From: Clostridia bacterium
GTDB lineage: Bacteria > Bacillota > Clostridia > Oscillospirales > CAG-382
DNA: 46,906 nucleotides
Assembly (NCBI GenBank): GCA_017456765.1
Contig: JAFTIR010000030.1
Location: 1-46,906 of the forward strand
Reading direction: 5' to 3'
Notes under the pieces: model-generated
Databases searched by the model: none
What the model was told of the DNA's origin: nothing
The model's input: only the letters and a program-made list of their open reading frames with translations
Translations under genes and position numbers: made by a program
Part shown: piece by piece, positions 1-8,059 of the stretch
Numbering within the stretch: position 1 is the stretch's first letter
Layout: each line of letters begins with the position of its first letter

Positions 1-46
1 AGTTAATTTCTTTGTACTTCATAGTTTCCTATGTTTTCTCGTCTTT

Positions 47-70
47 CGTTGTTCAATTTTCAAGGTCCAA
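47..70 (-). promoter_or_regulatory. rRNA leader/spacer-like motif
   Basis: On the minus strand this reads ACCTTGAAAATTGAACAACG, the kind of 'CTTTGAAAACTGAACAA' sequence common in Firmicutes rRNA leaders and 16S-23S spacers near antitermination signals. It lies about 40 bases into the transcript from the perfect promoter at 113-141. Assignment is by similarity to memory only. Confidence 0.5.
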
Positions 71-112
71 TCTATCGCTACCCACTAACCTTCGCTCGCG
101 GACAGCTTTGTT

Positions 113-141
113 ATTATATCACCGCTTTTTACTTTTGTCAA
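113..141 (-). promoter_or_regulatory. Strong sigma-A promoter, probably of an rRNA operon to the left
   Basis: Read on the minus strand there is TTGACA (136-141), a 17-base spacer and TATAAT (113-118), a perfect consensus. Transcription would start near 105 and leave the window to the left. No gene lies between it and the window edge. The leader that follows resembles an rRNA leader, so an rRNA operon is the likely target. The promoter is seen; the target is inferred. Confidence 0.8.
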
Positions 142-242
142 TAGGTTTTTGAAAAAAATTTCAACTTTTTTTGATACTGTATTTTTACCCAAATCTTACC
201 ACCATATTTACACATCTTTTGTATTTACATTAAAAACTATAC

Positions 243-271
243 TTGTTTTACCGGCAAAACTGCTGTATAAT
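243..271 (+). promoter_or_regulatory. Promoter of the DUF3737 gene
   Basis: TTGTTT (243-248), 17 bases, TATAAT (266-271). The predicted start near 278 leaves a short leader to the ATG at 305, which supports that start over an upstream in-frame ATG at 149. Confidence 0.65.
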
Positions 272-304
272 ATGATTGTAATAAACAGAATCGGAAGTAA
301 TTTT

Positions 305-1144
305 ATGAAAGAAATCAACAATCAGTTTTTTGACAGCGAACGTGCGCTGTACGGCGAAAGCGATTTATCGGTTACCAACTGCACATTTGACGGACCCGCC
401 GACGGCGAAAGCGCACTTAAGGAATGTAGAGATGTTTGTGTTGACAACTGCAAATTCCATCTTCGTTATCCTTTCTGGCATAACGACGGTCTCGAAATTT
501 TAAACAGCGAAATGTATATCACCTGCAGGGCGCCCCTGTGGTATTCCGAGCATATTCATATTTGTAACTCCAGAATTCACGGTGTCAAGGCTTTGAGGGA
601 ATGCAGCGATGTAAAACTCGAGCGCTGTGATATTGTGTCACCAGAACTCGGCTGGTCGGTTGACGGAATCACTCTCGACCATTGCAAGGCTGAGGGTGAA
701 TATATGTTCATGCGTTCAAACGACCTTCACTTTGAAAATTTTGAAATGAAGGGCAAGTATTCTTTTCAATACATAGAAAACGCATTCTTTGAAAACTGCA
801 TCTTTGACACAAAGGATGCTTTCTGGCACGCAAAGAATGTATACGTAAAAAACTGCGCCGTCAAAGGTGAATACCTTGCATGGTACTGTGAAAATGTTAC
901 ATTTGAAAACTGTACAATTATTGGCACACAGCCTCTTTGCTACTGCAAGGGTCTGAGGCTCATAAACTGCGAGATGAAAGAGGCCGACTTTGCCTTTGAA
1001 AAAAGTGAAGTTGAGGCAAGCATCACATCTTCCGTTATAAGTATAAAGAACCCCCTTTGCGGAACAATAACAGTCCCCTCAGTCGGAGAAATAATCATGG
1101 ACGAGCCTTGGTCAAAGGGACAAATCGAAATTGTAAACAAATAA
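305..1144 (+). CDS. DUF3737 family right-handed beta-helix protein
   Basis: A 279-residue protein with short repeats of the form 'ENCxF/KNCxxxG', about every 20 residues, such as VTNCTFDG, LEILNSEMY and VTFENCTIIG. Such repeats build a right-handed parallel beta-helix, and the length and the many Cys, Trp and Glu residues fit DUF3737, a cytoplasmic family of unknown function widespread in Firmicutes. No signal peptide is visible. The start at 305 is chosen because GGAAG sits 8 bases upstream and a promoter ends at 271; the in-frame ATG at 149 would place coding sequence through that promoter. The gene stands alone and ends at a GC-rich terminator. Confidence 0.85.
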   Translation: MKEINNQFFDSERALYGESDLSVTNCTFDGPADGESALKECRDVCVDNCKFHLRYPFWHNDGLEILNSEMYITCRAPLWYSEHIHICNSRIHGVKALRECSDVKLERCDIVSPELGWSVDGITLDHCKAEGEYMFMRSNDLHFENFEMKGKYSFQYIENAFFENCIFDTKDAFWHAKNVYVKNCAVKGEYLAWYCENVTFENCTIIGTQPLCYCKGLRLINCEMKEADFAFEKSEVEASITSSVISIKNPLCGTITVPSVGEIIMDEPWSKGQIEIVNK

Positions 1145-1154
1145 TAATGATAAA

Positions 1155-1187
1155 ATTCCCCGCTGTCGTTGTTTGACAGCGGGGAAT
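1155..1187. terminator. Bidirectional terminator between DUF3737 and the response regulator
   Basis: Perfect 13-bp stem (1155-1167 with 1175-1187), loop GTTGTTT. On the minus strand the stem is followed by TTTT, so it serves mainly the leftward response-regulator transcript; it also lies just after the DUF3737 stop. Its 12-7-12 core closely matches the terminator after tex at 11951-11981. Confidence 0.8.
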
Positions 1188-1241
1188 CGTTATAATCGTG
1201 CAATTTTAGTCTGCTACGCATCTTTGCAGAATGGTGCGTAG

Positions 1242-1288
1242 CTCTTTTCTTTTTGGTTACTTTTTCTTTTCAGCAAAGAAAAAGTAAC
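1242..1288 (-). repeat. 3'-end hairpin repeat, copy 1 (after response regulator)
   Basis: Perfect 14-bp hairpin: GTTACTTTTTCTTT (1256-1269) with AAAGAAAAAGTAAC (1275-1288), loop TCAGC. Its outer base is the last base of the response regulator stop codon. On the minus strand the hairpin is followed by a conserved tail CAAAAAGAAAAGAG. Two related copies follow tex (12037-12098) and nifS (15951-15995). A second hairpin (1213-1220 with 1235-1242) follows. There is no U-tract, so this is not a simple intrinsic terminator. Confidence 0.8.
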
Positions 1289-1977
1289 TACTGCTGGAGG
1301 AGTTCAAATTTGTATCCAACGCCCCATACAGTCTTGAGAGTCCACTTGTCGGAAACGCCTTCAAGCTTTTCACGAAGTCTCTTTACGTGAACATCAACTG
1401 TTCTTGAGTCGCCAAGGTAGTCAAATCCCCAAACCTTGTCGAGAAGCTGGTCACGAGTGAAAACTCTGTTGTAGTTGGATGTAAGGAAGTAGAGAAGTTC
1501 GAGTTCCTTGGGAGGAATGTCAACTGCCTTGCCTGCGAGCTTGAGTTCGTACTTCTGAAGACTGATTTCAAGGTTATCAAACTTGATAACTTCGCTGTCA
1601 TCATTGTCATGTCCGGAATATCTTCTAAGAACAGCCTTTACTCTTGCCGAAACTTCCTTCATGTCGAAAGGCTTTGTGATGAAATCGTCAGCACCGAGTT
1701 CAAGTCCGAGTACCTTGTCAAATACATCGCCCTTAGCTGTAACCATAATGATAGGCTTTGATGACATTTCACGGATTTCACGGCAAACCTGCCAGCCGTC
1801 CTTTCTGGGCATCATAATGTCGAGAAGAACAAGATCGGGTTCGTAAATTTTGAAGGCAGAAAGTGCCTTGATACCGTCATTGGCTGTTACGATTTCGTAA
1901 CCTTCATTTTCAAGATAAAGTTTTAATAAGTCGCAGATATTTGTATCATCATCCGCAATAAGAATTTTGAGTCCCAT
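1288..1977 (-). CDS. OmpR/PhoB-family response regulator (orphan)
   Basis: A 229-residue two-component response regulator. The receiver domain (about 1-120) has the acidic pair D10/D11, phosphoacceptor D53 in LLDIMMP, T80 and K102 of the KPF motif. The winged-helix DNA-binding domain (about 130-226) carries the typical 'SRTVDVHVKRLREKL' and 'VWGVGYKF' signatures. AGGAGG lies 8 bases before the ATG. No histidine kinase gene is adjacent: upstream is a MogA/MoaB-like gene and downstream a terminator, so the partner kinase must lie elsewhere. The target genes cannot be read from the sequence. Confidence 0.95.
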   Translation of the reverse strand: MGLKILIADDDTNICDLLKLYLENEGYEIVTANDGIKALSAFKIYEPDLVLLDIMMPRKDGWQVCREIREMSSKPIIMVTAKGDVFDKVLGLELGADDFITKPFDMKEVSARVKAVLRRYSGHDNDDSEVIKFDNLEISLQKYELKLAGKAVDIPPKELELLYFLTSNYNRVFTRDQLLDKVWGFDYLGDSRTVDVHVKRLREKLEGVSDKWTLKTVWGVGYKFELLQQ

Positions 1978-2121
1978 TTGTTAAACCTCCTGTTGTTCAA
2001 TTGTCTAAGTTAAAAAAATATTCAACAAATCATCTCTTTATGTTAATTATATTCTAAAACTTATTAAACTTGTTTAACAAATGATTAACAAATCGGTACT
2101 TATTTTTTAACGGATGCTGAT

Positions 2122-2688
2122 TTAATCCTGAAAACTGCGTTCCATGTAAAAATCAGCCACCAAATCCGAAAGTTCCATGGACTTTGAAGGTTGTTTGTTG
2201 GATGAATTTCCGACAGCAAAACTTATCGCCGACATAAGAGAATCAATTTTTCCAAGAGACGACGGAAGTTCAGCAGGAACAGACAGAATAACCGACGAAC
2301 CGTATATGGCGGCAACACTTCTTGACGGGAAGCATCTTTGCGAAACGCCCGTTTCAACATCCACGTATTCTTCAGAGCTTAGCTTGTACGAAAAATACGG
2401 CAAGTCCTTGTGACTGATTGAAGTAATTATATCCGGAATAACATCTCCCTTGCGAAATCCGTCACAGCCTATTGCCACAACCACATCATTGCAGGCACAC
2501 ATGTGACCCATTCTTTCCCTGAGAAGTTTTGTCTGCTTTGATGGAGAAATACAGGAGTAGCACCCGCCTGTCATATAGCCGTTTTCATTGAAATGTCGCA
2601 TAAGCCTTCCTGCGCAACAAATTGCGCCGGATAGTTCGAGAGCGTTTTCACCTGTACATATAAATCCGACTTTGGGCATATCTTTCAT
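2122..2688 (-). CDS. MogA/MoaB-like (molybdopterin-binding fold) protein
   Basis: A 188-residue protein whose layout resembles MogA/MoaB: an N-terminal 'VGFICTGENALELSGA' strand-loop, a central 'VVVAIGCDGFRKGDVIPD' segment at the place of the 'TTGGTG..PRDVTPE' motif, and 'VILSVPAELPSSLGKID' where the family has 'NLPGSPKAV'. The central glycines are only partly kept, so molybdopterin binding or adenylylation is uncertain. GGGGAGG precedes the ATG. No molybdenum-cofactor genes are nearby. The assignment rests on motif order only. Confidence 0.45.
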   Translation of the reverse strand: MKDMPKVGFICTGENALELSGAICCAGRLMRHFNENGYMTGGCYSCISPSKQTKLLRERMGHMCACNDVVVAIGCDGFRKGDVIPDIITSISHKDLPYFSYKLSSEEYVDVETGVSQRCFPSRSVAAIYGSSVILSVPAELPSSLGKIDSLMSAISFAVGNSSNKQPSKSMELSDLVADFYMERSFQD

Positions 2689-2717
2689 TATAATTCCTCC
2701 CCGTTGTTTATAAAGAA

Positions 2718-2747
2718 ATTATAACGGAAGCGTTTTGACAAATACAA
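2718..2747 (-). promoter_or_regulatory. Promoter of the MogA/MoaB-like gene
   Basis: On the minus strand TTGTAT (2742-2747), 18 bases, TATAAT (2718-2723), 30 bases before the ATG at 2688. Confidence 0.55.
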
Positions 2748-2777
2748 GGGAAACAAGTCGAGAGAAAAAATAAATAT

Positions 2778-2802
2778 AAAAGGACGGCTTTGCCGTCCTT
2801 TT
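2778..2802 (-). terminator. Terminator of the glycosidase/M81/HAD operon
   Basis: Stem AAAAGGACGGC (2778-2788) with GCCGTCCTTTT (2792-2802) and a 3-base loop, followed on the minus strand by TTTATATTTA. It lies one base beyond the HAD gene stop. Confidence 0.85.
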
Positions 2803-2803
2803 G

Positions 2804-3391
2804 TCATTTGCTTGTGCCGGGAAAAACCTTCTCCCATTCAAGAACATTTCCGTCTTTGTCTATAACGAACGCCTCTTTTGAAATTTTTGCAAGAGGGGCA
2901 TCCGAAACCGAGTCGGAATAGAAATTTTCAATTACGCCGTCGGGATAACATTCGTAAAAACGTCTGACCTTTTCTTCACCATAACAGTTTTCACCGCTGT
3001 ATTTGCCTGTGTTTTTGTCAACCCTTGATGCCATCATCTTCTCAACGCCGAGCTTTGCACAAATTCCCTCAAGGAGAAACTCAGGGCTTGCGGATATGAC
3101 AACATCCGTTTCTTTATGAACCCTTTTATACCAGTCAAAAATTCCATCAATGTTCTTTTCCCAGAAACTCTCCACCGCCGCTTCCACATCGGGAATTGCC
3201 GTAAGAAAACGGTAGAACACCTCTTTGCACTGTGTCTTTGTTCCCTTTTTTAATATGTAGTATTTTGAAAACGCCGCCGCCATCGACGGAAGATGAAGCC
3301 ATGTTTTGGGATATTTTACAAGGCAGTATTTATAGAATTTCGCAGTGCTGTCACCACAAAAGATTGTTTTGTCAAAATCGAATACGTTCAT
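2804..3391 (-). CDS. HAD-IB family phosphatase (SerB-like)
   Basis: A 195-residue haloacid dehalogenase hydrolase of subfamily IB. Motif I is FDFDKT with nucleophile D5 and acid D7; motif II lies in 'VVISASPEFL'; the last acidic motif is in 'YSDSVSDAPL'. Members cleave phosphomonoesters such as phosphoserine or lipid-linked phosphates; the substrate here is unknown. CGGAG precedes the ATG. The gene starts 54 bases after the M81 gene stop and is followed at once by a terminator, so it is probably the last gene of that operon. Confidence 0.8.
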   Translation of the reverse strand: MNVFDFDKTIFCGDSTAKFYKYCLVKYPKTWLHLPSMAAAFSKYYILKKGTKTQCKEVFYRFLTAIPDVEAAVESFWEKNIDGIFDWYKRVHKETDVVISASPEFLLEGICAKLGVEKMMASRVDKNTGKYSGENCYGEEKVRRFYECYPDGVIENFYSDSVSDAPLAKISKEAFVIDKDGNVLEWEKVFPGTSK

Positions 3392-3445
3392 GAATTTTCT
3401 CCGTTTTTATTTCATTTTACCACAAAAAACAGGATAAATCAAGTT

Positions 3446-4858
3446 TTACATAAAATTATCATCAAGCGGAAACATAGGTCGTCTGATATTACTGTGGTGC
3501 ATATCTTTAAGCCTTTGGGTAGAGTTTCCGGGGGTAAAGGCAAGAATCGTTCTTTCGGAAACTGCCGCAAGCTCAGGGAAAAGAAAACCGAGTTTTACAG
3601 CCACGATTCTGAAATCTCTCCAATCAGGTTCTATAGAATCAAGTATGTCGGGACGGCAAAGCGGCGCTCTTTCCTTTGTGATAACGACTGTGCAATCAGC
3701 ACATTCGAGCACAACCGACGGAACGGGCGCACCACCTGTATAATTTACCATGTTGGCTCTTCGTTTGAGTTTTCCGGTAATAACAGCAGTTTCATTCTTA
3801 ACGTCCAGCTTTCCGCCTATCTTTAATGTAAGCTCGTCTCCGATTTCTGCCTTATAGCACTTTTCAACAGCCTCAGCATCGGTTATACCTGCAAGCAAAA
3901 AGCCTTTGACCTTTGCCTCGCGAAGTCTGTTGAGCATATATGCATTATCACCCGTTGCGCCCGCAGTTGTATTGTCACCGCTGTCAGAAAGAAAAACCTG
4001 CTTTTCTTTAGCCCTAACTGCAAGCTCAATCGCCTTTTCGGTTTCAACGTGCTCTACGACAAAATCGTATCTTGCATCATAAAAAGCCCCGGCAAGCTTT
4101 TCTGCACATTCACGGGCAATCTTCGGGTCGGTTTTGTGGGTAACAATAAAGCTCGGACCCATGTACGGCTCATCCACCCACGACTGACCATTAAACACCT
4201 CGGCACTCATAAGACCGGGGATTGTTCTTTCCATATCCCTTGCCATATCCATTATTGATTTTAACGGCTCGACTGCCGTCTGCACGGCATCTCCGCATAT
4301 AACAACATCTGCACGTGCCATCTGCGGTTTTGGCAACATTTTTTCATTTACACATTCAATCAGCATTTTTGCCGCACGTAGCTGCGTGTCTTCACGGTCG
4401 CTGTGGGGTGCAGTACGGAAGCCTGTAATGCAGTTTGAAAGCCCTGCAAGTTCATATTCATGGTTTGCATGGAAATCCATTGCAAGGGATACGGGTATAT
4501 CAAAGCCAACCTTTTCCCTTACCCTTTGGAGAATGTATTTTTCACCCGAGCCTATGTTCTCAACATGCATAGCTCCGTGAAGATACAGCCATATTCCGTC
4601 AAGACCGCTTTCGGGAATTGCATCTATAAGCTCGTTTGCAAGACGCATAAAGTCGTCGTAAACGACAGTTCCTCCGGGAAGGGCTCTTGCATAAATTGTC
4701 GGAACAAGAGTACATCCCTTTTGTAAAAAGTATTCGGTGGTTTCAGGAAGTTTTTTGAACACACCCTCGCCTGCCACGTAGTCAAAATCACCAAAGGTTG
4801 TCTTTATCGGCGTGAGTGTGTTACCCTCACACCACAACATTCCAATTGCTATTTTCAT
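3446..4858 (-). CDS. M81-family (MlrC-like) metallopeptidase
   Basis: A 470-residue protein of the MlrC family (DUF1485 N-terminal part plus MlrC C-terminal part). In 'AMDFHANH' and the following 'TAPHSDRED' the Asp, His and second His are spaced +2 and +24, exactly the spacing reported for the zinc ligands D167, H169 and H191 of Sphingomonas MlrC. The family includes the linear-microcystin peptidase, but most members have no known substrate. I start at the ATG at 4858, where GGAAGG lies 8 bases upstream, rather than the GTG three codons earlier. It follows the glycosidase gene by 30 bases and is likely co-transcribed. Its role in a glycan operon is unclear. Confidence 0.85.
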   Translation of the reverse strand: MKIAIGMLWCEGNTLTPIKTTFGDFDYVAGEGVFKKLPETTEYFLQKGCTLVPTIYARALPGGTVVYDDFMRLANELIDAIPESGLDGIWLYLHGAMHVENIGSGEKYILQRVREKVGFDIPVSLAMDFHANHEYELAGLSNCITGFRTAPHSDREDTQLRAAKMLIECVNEKMLPKPQMARADVVICGDAVQTAVEPLKSIMDMARDMERTIPGLMSAEVFNGQSWVDEPYMGPSFIVTHKTDPKIARECAEKLAGAFYDARYDFVVEHVETEKAIELAVRAKEKQVFLSDSGDNTTAGATGDNAYMLNRLREAKVKGFLLAGITDAEAVEKCYKAEIGDELTLKIGGKLDVKNETAVITGKLKRRANMVNYTGGAPVPSVVLECADCTVVITKERAPLCRPDILDSIEPDWRDFRIVAVKLGFLFPELAAVSERTILAFTPGNSTQRLKDMHHSNIRRPMFPLDDNFM

Positions 4859-4888
4859 ATTAAACACCTTCCAGATTCTGTGTAGTTA

Positions 4889-7006
4889 TTATTTGCAGCA
4901 CGCCCTGTGCTTAGGCAGTGTATAAGTCAAATCATAACTCAGCTGTCTGAGCTTCCATTCGAGGCATTTTTCATCGCCCTGATATTCCATACTCGGTTCC
5001 CAGCCAAGACGTGAATCAACCTGAACAATGGGAATTGTCTTTTCAACATTTTCCTTTTCTTCAAGAAGAAGTGCCTCGATTTTATCAAGCAATTCCAGTG
5101 CCGCTTTTTTATCCGGCTCGATATTCAGTTTCTGAGTGAGAATAAACATCCTCTTTACATGCTCTCCGGTAATACATGTACGGTACATGAATTTGCCTAT
5201 ATTGATAAGCTTCAGCAGGCGGTCATTCGGCTCGCTTATGCTTTCAAGAATCTCGATACCCTCCATAAAGAGAGTCTTCATGGCATCGATTTCCTTAAGT
5301 TCCTCACGAATTCTGATACCGGGCAGAGAATTCACTCTGTTGAAATTATAGTCGGGAGTATAAGCGGAATTATAAATGCCGTTGCCGAACATCGCACTTT
5401 TTGCCGCAGGGACTTTGCCCCCGTCCGGAAGAGGAAGTCCTATTCTCGGGTCAACTACCCACAAGGGGTACGCAGGACCTATTCTGAACGCGCCATACTG
5501 ATCCTCGTTTGTAGACACAGCATGAGTTATTGCAAGACTCCATTTTTTCATAGCCTCATCGACTTTTTCAAGGTTTTCTTTGCCAAAATCACGGGCAAGA
5601 ATCTTTTTCAGAACATCCTCGAGTTTTTCTTCGTGTGTAAAGAACGCCCACTTTTCAAGGTCGCTGATAAACGACGGGTAAAAGCCGTAGTGGATACATT
5701 CAAGCATACCGCAAAGTCCCCATTCGTCATGTGCCTTGAGCATATTTTCATATCGCTCAATCCAGGCATATGGCATGGGCTCATAGGGAATCACACCAAA
5801 GTCCCAGCAAAGTCCCGCAGAGTTCGTTGTTGCATAAAGACGAAGGCCGTTTCTCTTTGCGGACTTTGCTTCACTGGCGAAATAATCACTCGGCGCTCTC
5901 TGTCTGAGGGAATAATCCGCAATACTTCCTGTGGCCTCTCCGATTTTATAAGTCTGACACATATCCCACGAAGCGAGAAGCGTTATGTCCTTCGGAAGAT
6001 TATCCACAAGCTTTGCTCTTTCCTTTTCCCCTACCCAGCTCCAGTTATATGTACAGAATACAATATCTGCATCCGGTCTGTGCTTTCGTATGCACTTCTT
6101 TATCAATTGGGCCCACTGCGGATAGTCACAGCAGGGCCAGAATCCGGGAGACACCTTGCCCGTGGGAATGTTTTCAATATAGTTTGCACTGAAAGGTGAC
6201 CTGCCCACCCTTTTGTCAGGGTCTTTACTATGGAAGTGGTTTGCCTCTCCCACAAGCTCAACGCCGCAAATCTTCGGGCAAGCCTTGAAAATATCTCCGT
6301 AAAGTCTGTCGTAAAATTCCTCCGCCCCCTCGTCATCGGGATGCGCGGTGTGGTCGGCATAAAGCTGAATATAAACCTTTATACCGTATTTTTCGGCACG
6401 CTCGCAAAGAAGCGGCATGTCAATAAATTCTCCGCGTTTATCTATATTGAGCCCCTTTATCCAAAGCATAATTGCATCATATCCGAGGTGCGCCATTTGT
6501 GCAAGGCACTCGTCGGTATACTCAAACATACCAAGTGGGGACTGAGCAAAACGGGGTGAAAACAACGCTTTCTTTTCCCACACTCTTTTTTCAAGGAAAG
6601 GAGCTTTTCTCAGATTCATAAGGTCTTCAAGGAAATAAAGACCCTGTGCAAGACCTTCTCCGTCATAGCCCTCAACGGTTATGCCGCCATCAGAAACACG
6701 GATACGGTAGCCCATATATCCTGAGCCTTCCCCGATATTTTGGTTGTAAGACAGTTTTATGCAGTCCTTGCTTTCTACATCATACTTCACCAAGGTATTC
6801 ATTTCCATTGATGTAAGCATATAATCGACAAAATCATTAGCCGCCGTCTCTACCACAGAGTCATATTTTTCGGGCAGAACAATCTCTGCGCCGTCAGAAA
6901 TAACAAACTCATTCTCAAGCGGCAATGCACCGTAATCTCTTCTGTCCTTCTTGTGAATCTGCATAAGATCCTTTTTGAAATCGTATCTATTCTCTTTTTG
7001 TAACAA
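4889..7006 (-). CDS. Putative glycoside hydrolase, GH67/GH20-like two-domain form
   Basis: A 705-residue cytoplasmic protein with no signal peptide. Residues about 30-130 resemble the small N-terminal domain of GH67/GH20b enzymes: a strand ending in 'YRIRVSDGGITVEG' then 'GEGLAQGLYFLEDLM'. Residues about 150-480 look like a TIM barrel ('GYDAIMLWIKGLNID', 'YGIKVYIQLYADH', 'GVELVGEANH'). The start is uncertain: TTG at 7006 follows AAAGGA by 10 bases, while an in-frame ATG at 6964 has AAGGA 4 bases upstream. It is first in a three-gene operon under an AraC-box promoter. The substrate is not readable; a side chain of the polymer attacked by the GH106 enzyme is plausible. Confidence 0.65.
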   Translation of the reverse strand: MLQKENRYDFKKDLMQIHKKDRRDYGALPLENEFVISDGAEIVLPEKYDSVVETAANDFVDYMLTSMEMNTLVKYDVESKDCIKLSYNQNIGEGSGYMGYRIRVSDGGITVEGYDGEGLAQGLYFLEDLMNLRKAPFLEKRVWEKKALFSPRFAQSPLGMFEYTDECLAQMAHLGYDAIMLWIKGLNIDKRGEFIDMPLLCERAEKYGIKVYIQLYADHTAHPDDEGAEEFYDRLYGDIFKACPKICGVELVGEANHFHSKDPDKRVGRSPFSANYIENIPTGKVSPGFWPCCDYPQWAQLIKKCIRKHRPDADIVFCTYNWSWVGEKERAKLVDNLPKDITLLASWDMCQTYKIGEATGSIADYSLRQRAPSDYFASEAKSAKRNGLRLYATTNSAGLCWDFGVIPYEPMPYAWIERYENMLKAHDEWGLCGMLECIHYGFYPSFISDLEKWAFFTHEEKLEDVLKKILARDFGKENLEKVDEAMKKWSLAITHAVSTNEDQYGAFRIGPAYPLWVVDPRIGLPLPDGGKVPAAKSAMFGNGIYNSAYTPDYNFNRVNSLPGIRIREELKEIDAMKTLFMEGIEILESISEPNDRLLKLINIGKFMYRTCITGEHVKRMFILTQKLNIEPDKKAALELLDKIEALLLEEKENVEKTIPIVQVDSRLGWEPSMEYQGDEKCLEWKLRQLSYDLTYTLPKHRACCK

Positions 7007-7061
7007 AATGCTCAGATCCTTTCCTTAAAGAAATTCGCAGAAATTGTCATCGTATCACCTG

Positions 7062-7091
7062 TTGACAAATATATTATACATTTGTTATAAT
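7062..7091 (+). promoter_or_regulatory. Promoter of the first AraC gene
   Basis: TTGACA (7062-7067), 18 bases, TATAAT (7086-7091). Transcription would start near 7098, inside the 42-nt operator-like box, which suggests autoregulation. Confidence 0.75.
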
Positions 7092-7101
7092 TAGTTGTAC
7101 A
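7073..7101 (-). promoter_or_regulatory. Promoter of the glycosidase/M81/HAD operon
   Basis: On the minus strand TGTACA (7096-7101), 17 bases, TATAAT (7073-7078). The weak -35 directly adjoins the 42-nt box at 7095-7136, as expected for an AraC-activated promoter. It overlaps the divergent AraC promoter. Confidence 0.65.
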
Positions 7102-7136
7102 TTAACGAAAAACACATTTTTTTGTATCAAAAAAGC
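7095..7136. promoter_or_regulatory. 42-nt operator-like box, copy 1
   Basis: This box aligns without gaps to 11890-11931, with 34 of 42 positions identical. Conserved cores are TTGTA.ATTAAC, AAAAA, and TTTTTGTATCAAA ending in GC. It contains an inverted arrangement (ACAAAAA on one strand facing TTTTTyGT). In both places the box edge overlaps the -35 of the minus-strand promoter at the same offset. A binding site for the AraC protein encoded at 7152-8033 is the simplest reading. Confidence 0.75.
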
Positions 7137-7151
7137 AAAAGGAGGATTTTC

Positions 7152-8033
7152 ATGAACTCTTTTCAGGAAGACTTTTTTGCCAACCTCAATACAATTTACC
7201 GCACCGGCGGTCATTTTTATATGCCCACCGGTACAGACTGGCGCCGTCAGAACATACTCTTTGACCAGAACAAGTTTTATTATATAACAAACGGCAAATG
7301 CCATGTAACAATAGACGGCAGGCTTTACAAAGGTGTTCCGGGATGCTGGTTTTTCATTCCCGCAAATGTCCCCCACAGCTATTACAACGACTCTTCGCTT
7401 GATTTCGGACTGTATTCCATTCATTTCGACTTGTACCCCAAAATGAATCTTGCAGAGCAATTATCGCTCGATTTTATGGTAAAAGCTGAAAACGGTTCAG
7501 CTCCCGAGCAGATTTTTCAACGATTTGCAAGATTTTGCAACAGCCAGCTTTTGTGCGATAAAATAGAAACAAAAGCATGTATTCTTAATCTGTTAAGAGA
7601 ATACATTGTGCTTTCAGGAAAAGGCAATGTTGCCGTCAGCGGAAAAAACAGTGAGGGTCTCAGTCGGGTGCTGTCGTTCATAAACGAAAATCTTCATCAG
7701 CACATAGATAACCAGGAACTCGCAAGCCTGTGTCACCTGCATCTGACTCACTTTGTAAGATTTTTCAAGGAAAAAATCGGACAGACACCCCAACGCTATA
7801 TTACTCACAAGCGGCTCGAAGCGGCAAAACGGCTGCTCGAACAAACCGAGCTTTCCATAACAGAAATCGCCGAATCCGTCGGCTTTTACGACAATTCACA
7901 TTTTTCAAGAAGCTTCAAGCAGGTATATGACATATCTCCTCTGCACTACCGAGGCTATGTCAACACAAAATACAAGCAGGAGTTAGAGCGAACAAAACAC
8001 TTTCAGGAGCTTATACATCCAAAGCAAAAGTGA
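7152..8033 (+). CDS. AraC-family transcriptional regulator (rhamnose-glycan locus)
   Basis: A 293-residue regulator. The N-terminal part (about 30-100) is a cupin sugar-sensing domain ('GVPGCWFFIPANVPHSYY'). The C-terminal part (about 190-290) holds two helix-turn-helix motifs, the second in 'SITEIAESVGFYDNSHFSRSFK'. AAAGGAGG lies 7 bases before the ATG at 7152, so the in-frame upstream ATG at 7095 is rejected. It sits between a leftward glycosidase operon and the convergent rhamnosidase operon, and copies of the same 42-nt box lie upstream of both. It probably activates them in response to rhamnose or a rhamno-oligosaccharide. Confidence 0.92.
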   Translation: MNSFQEDFFANLNTIYRTGGHFYMPTGTDWRRQNILFDQNKFYYITNGKCHVTIDGRLYKGVPGCWFFIPANVPHSYYNDSSLDFGLYSIHFDLYPKMNLAEQLSLDFMVKAENGSAPEQIFQRFARFCNSQLLCDKIETKACILNLLREYIVLSGKGNVAVSGKNSEGLSRVLSFINENLHQHIDNQELASLCHLHLTHFVRFFKEKIGQTPQRYITHKRLEAAKRLLEQTELSITEIAESVGFYDNSHFSRSFKQVYDISPLHYRGYVNTKYKQELERTKHFQELIHPKQK

Positions 8034-8056
8034 CCTCGCACAGCAAGGTCACTTTT
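8026..8056. terminator. Bidirectional terminator between AraC and GH106
   Basis: Stem AAAAGTGACCT (8026-8036) with AGGTCACTTTT (8046-8056), followed by TT on the plus strand. The AraC stop codon lies inside the left arm and the GH106 stop is a few bases to the right. Confidence 0.85.
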
Positions 8057-8059
8057 TTA

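Noticed and set aside
149..304. N-terminal extension of the DUF3737 protein
   Set aside because: It would run through the TTGTTT-N17-TATAAT promoter; the ATG at 305 has a proper ribosome site.
5159..6199. 346-codon plus-strand open frame opposite the glycosidase gene
   Set aside because: No ribosome site or family motif; the opposite strand holds a well-supported enzyme, so it is a shadow of its codon bias.
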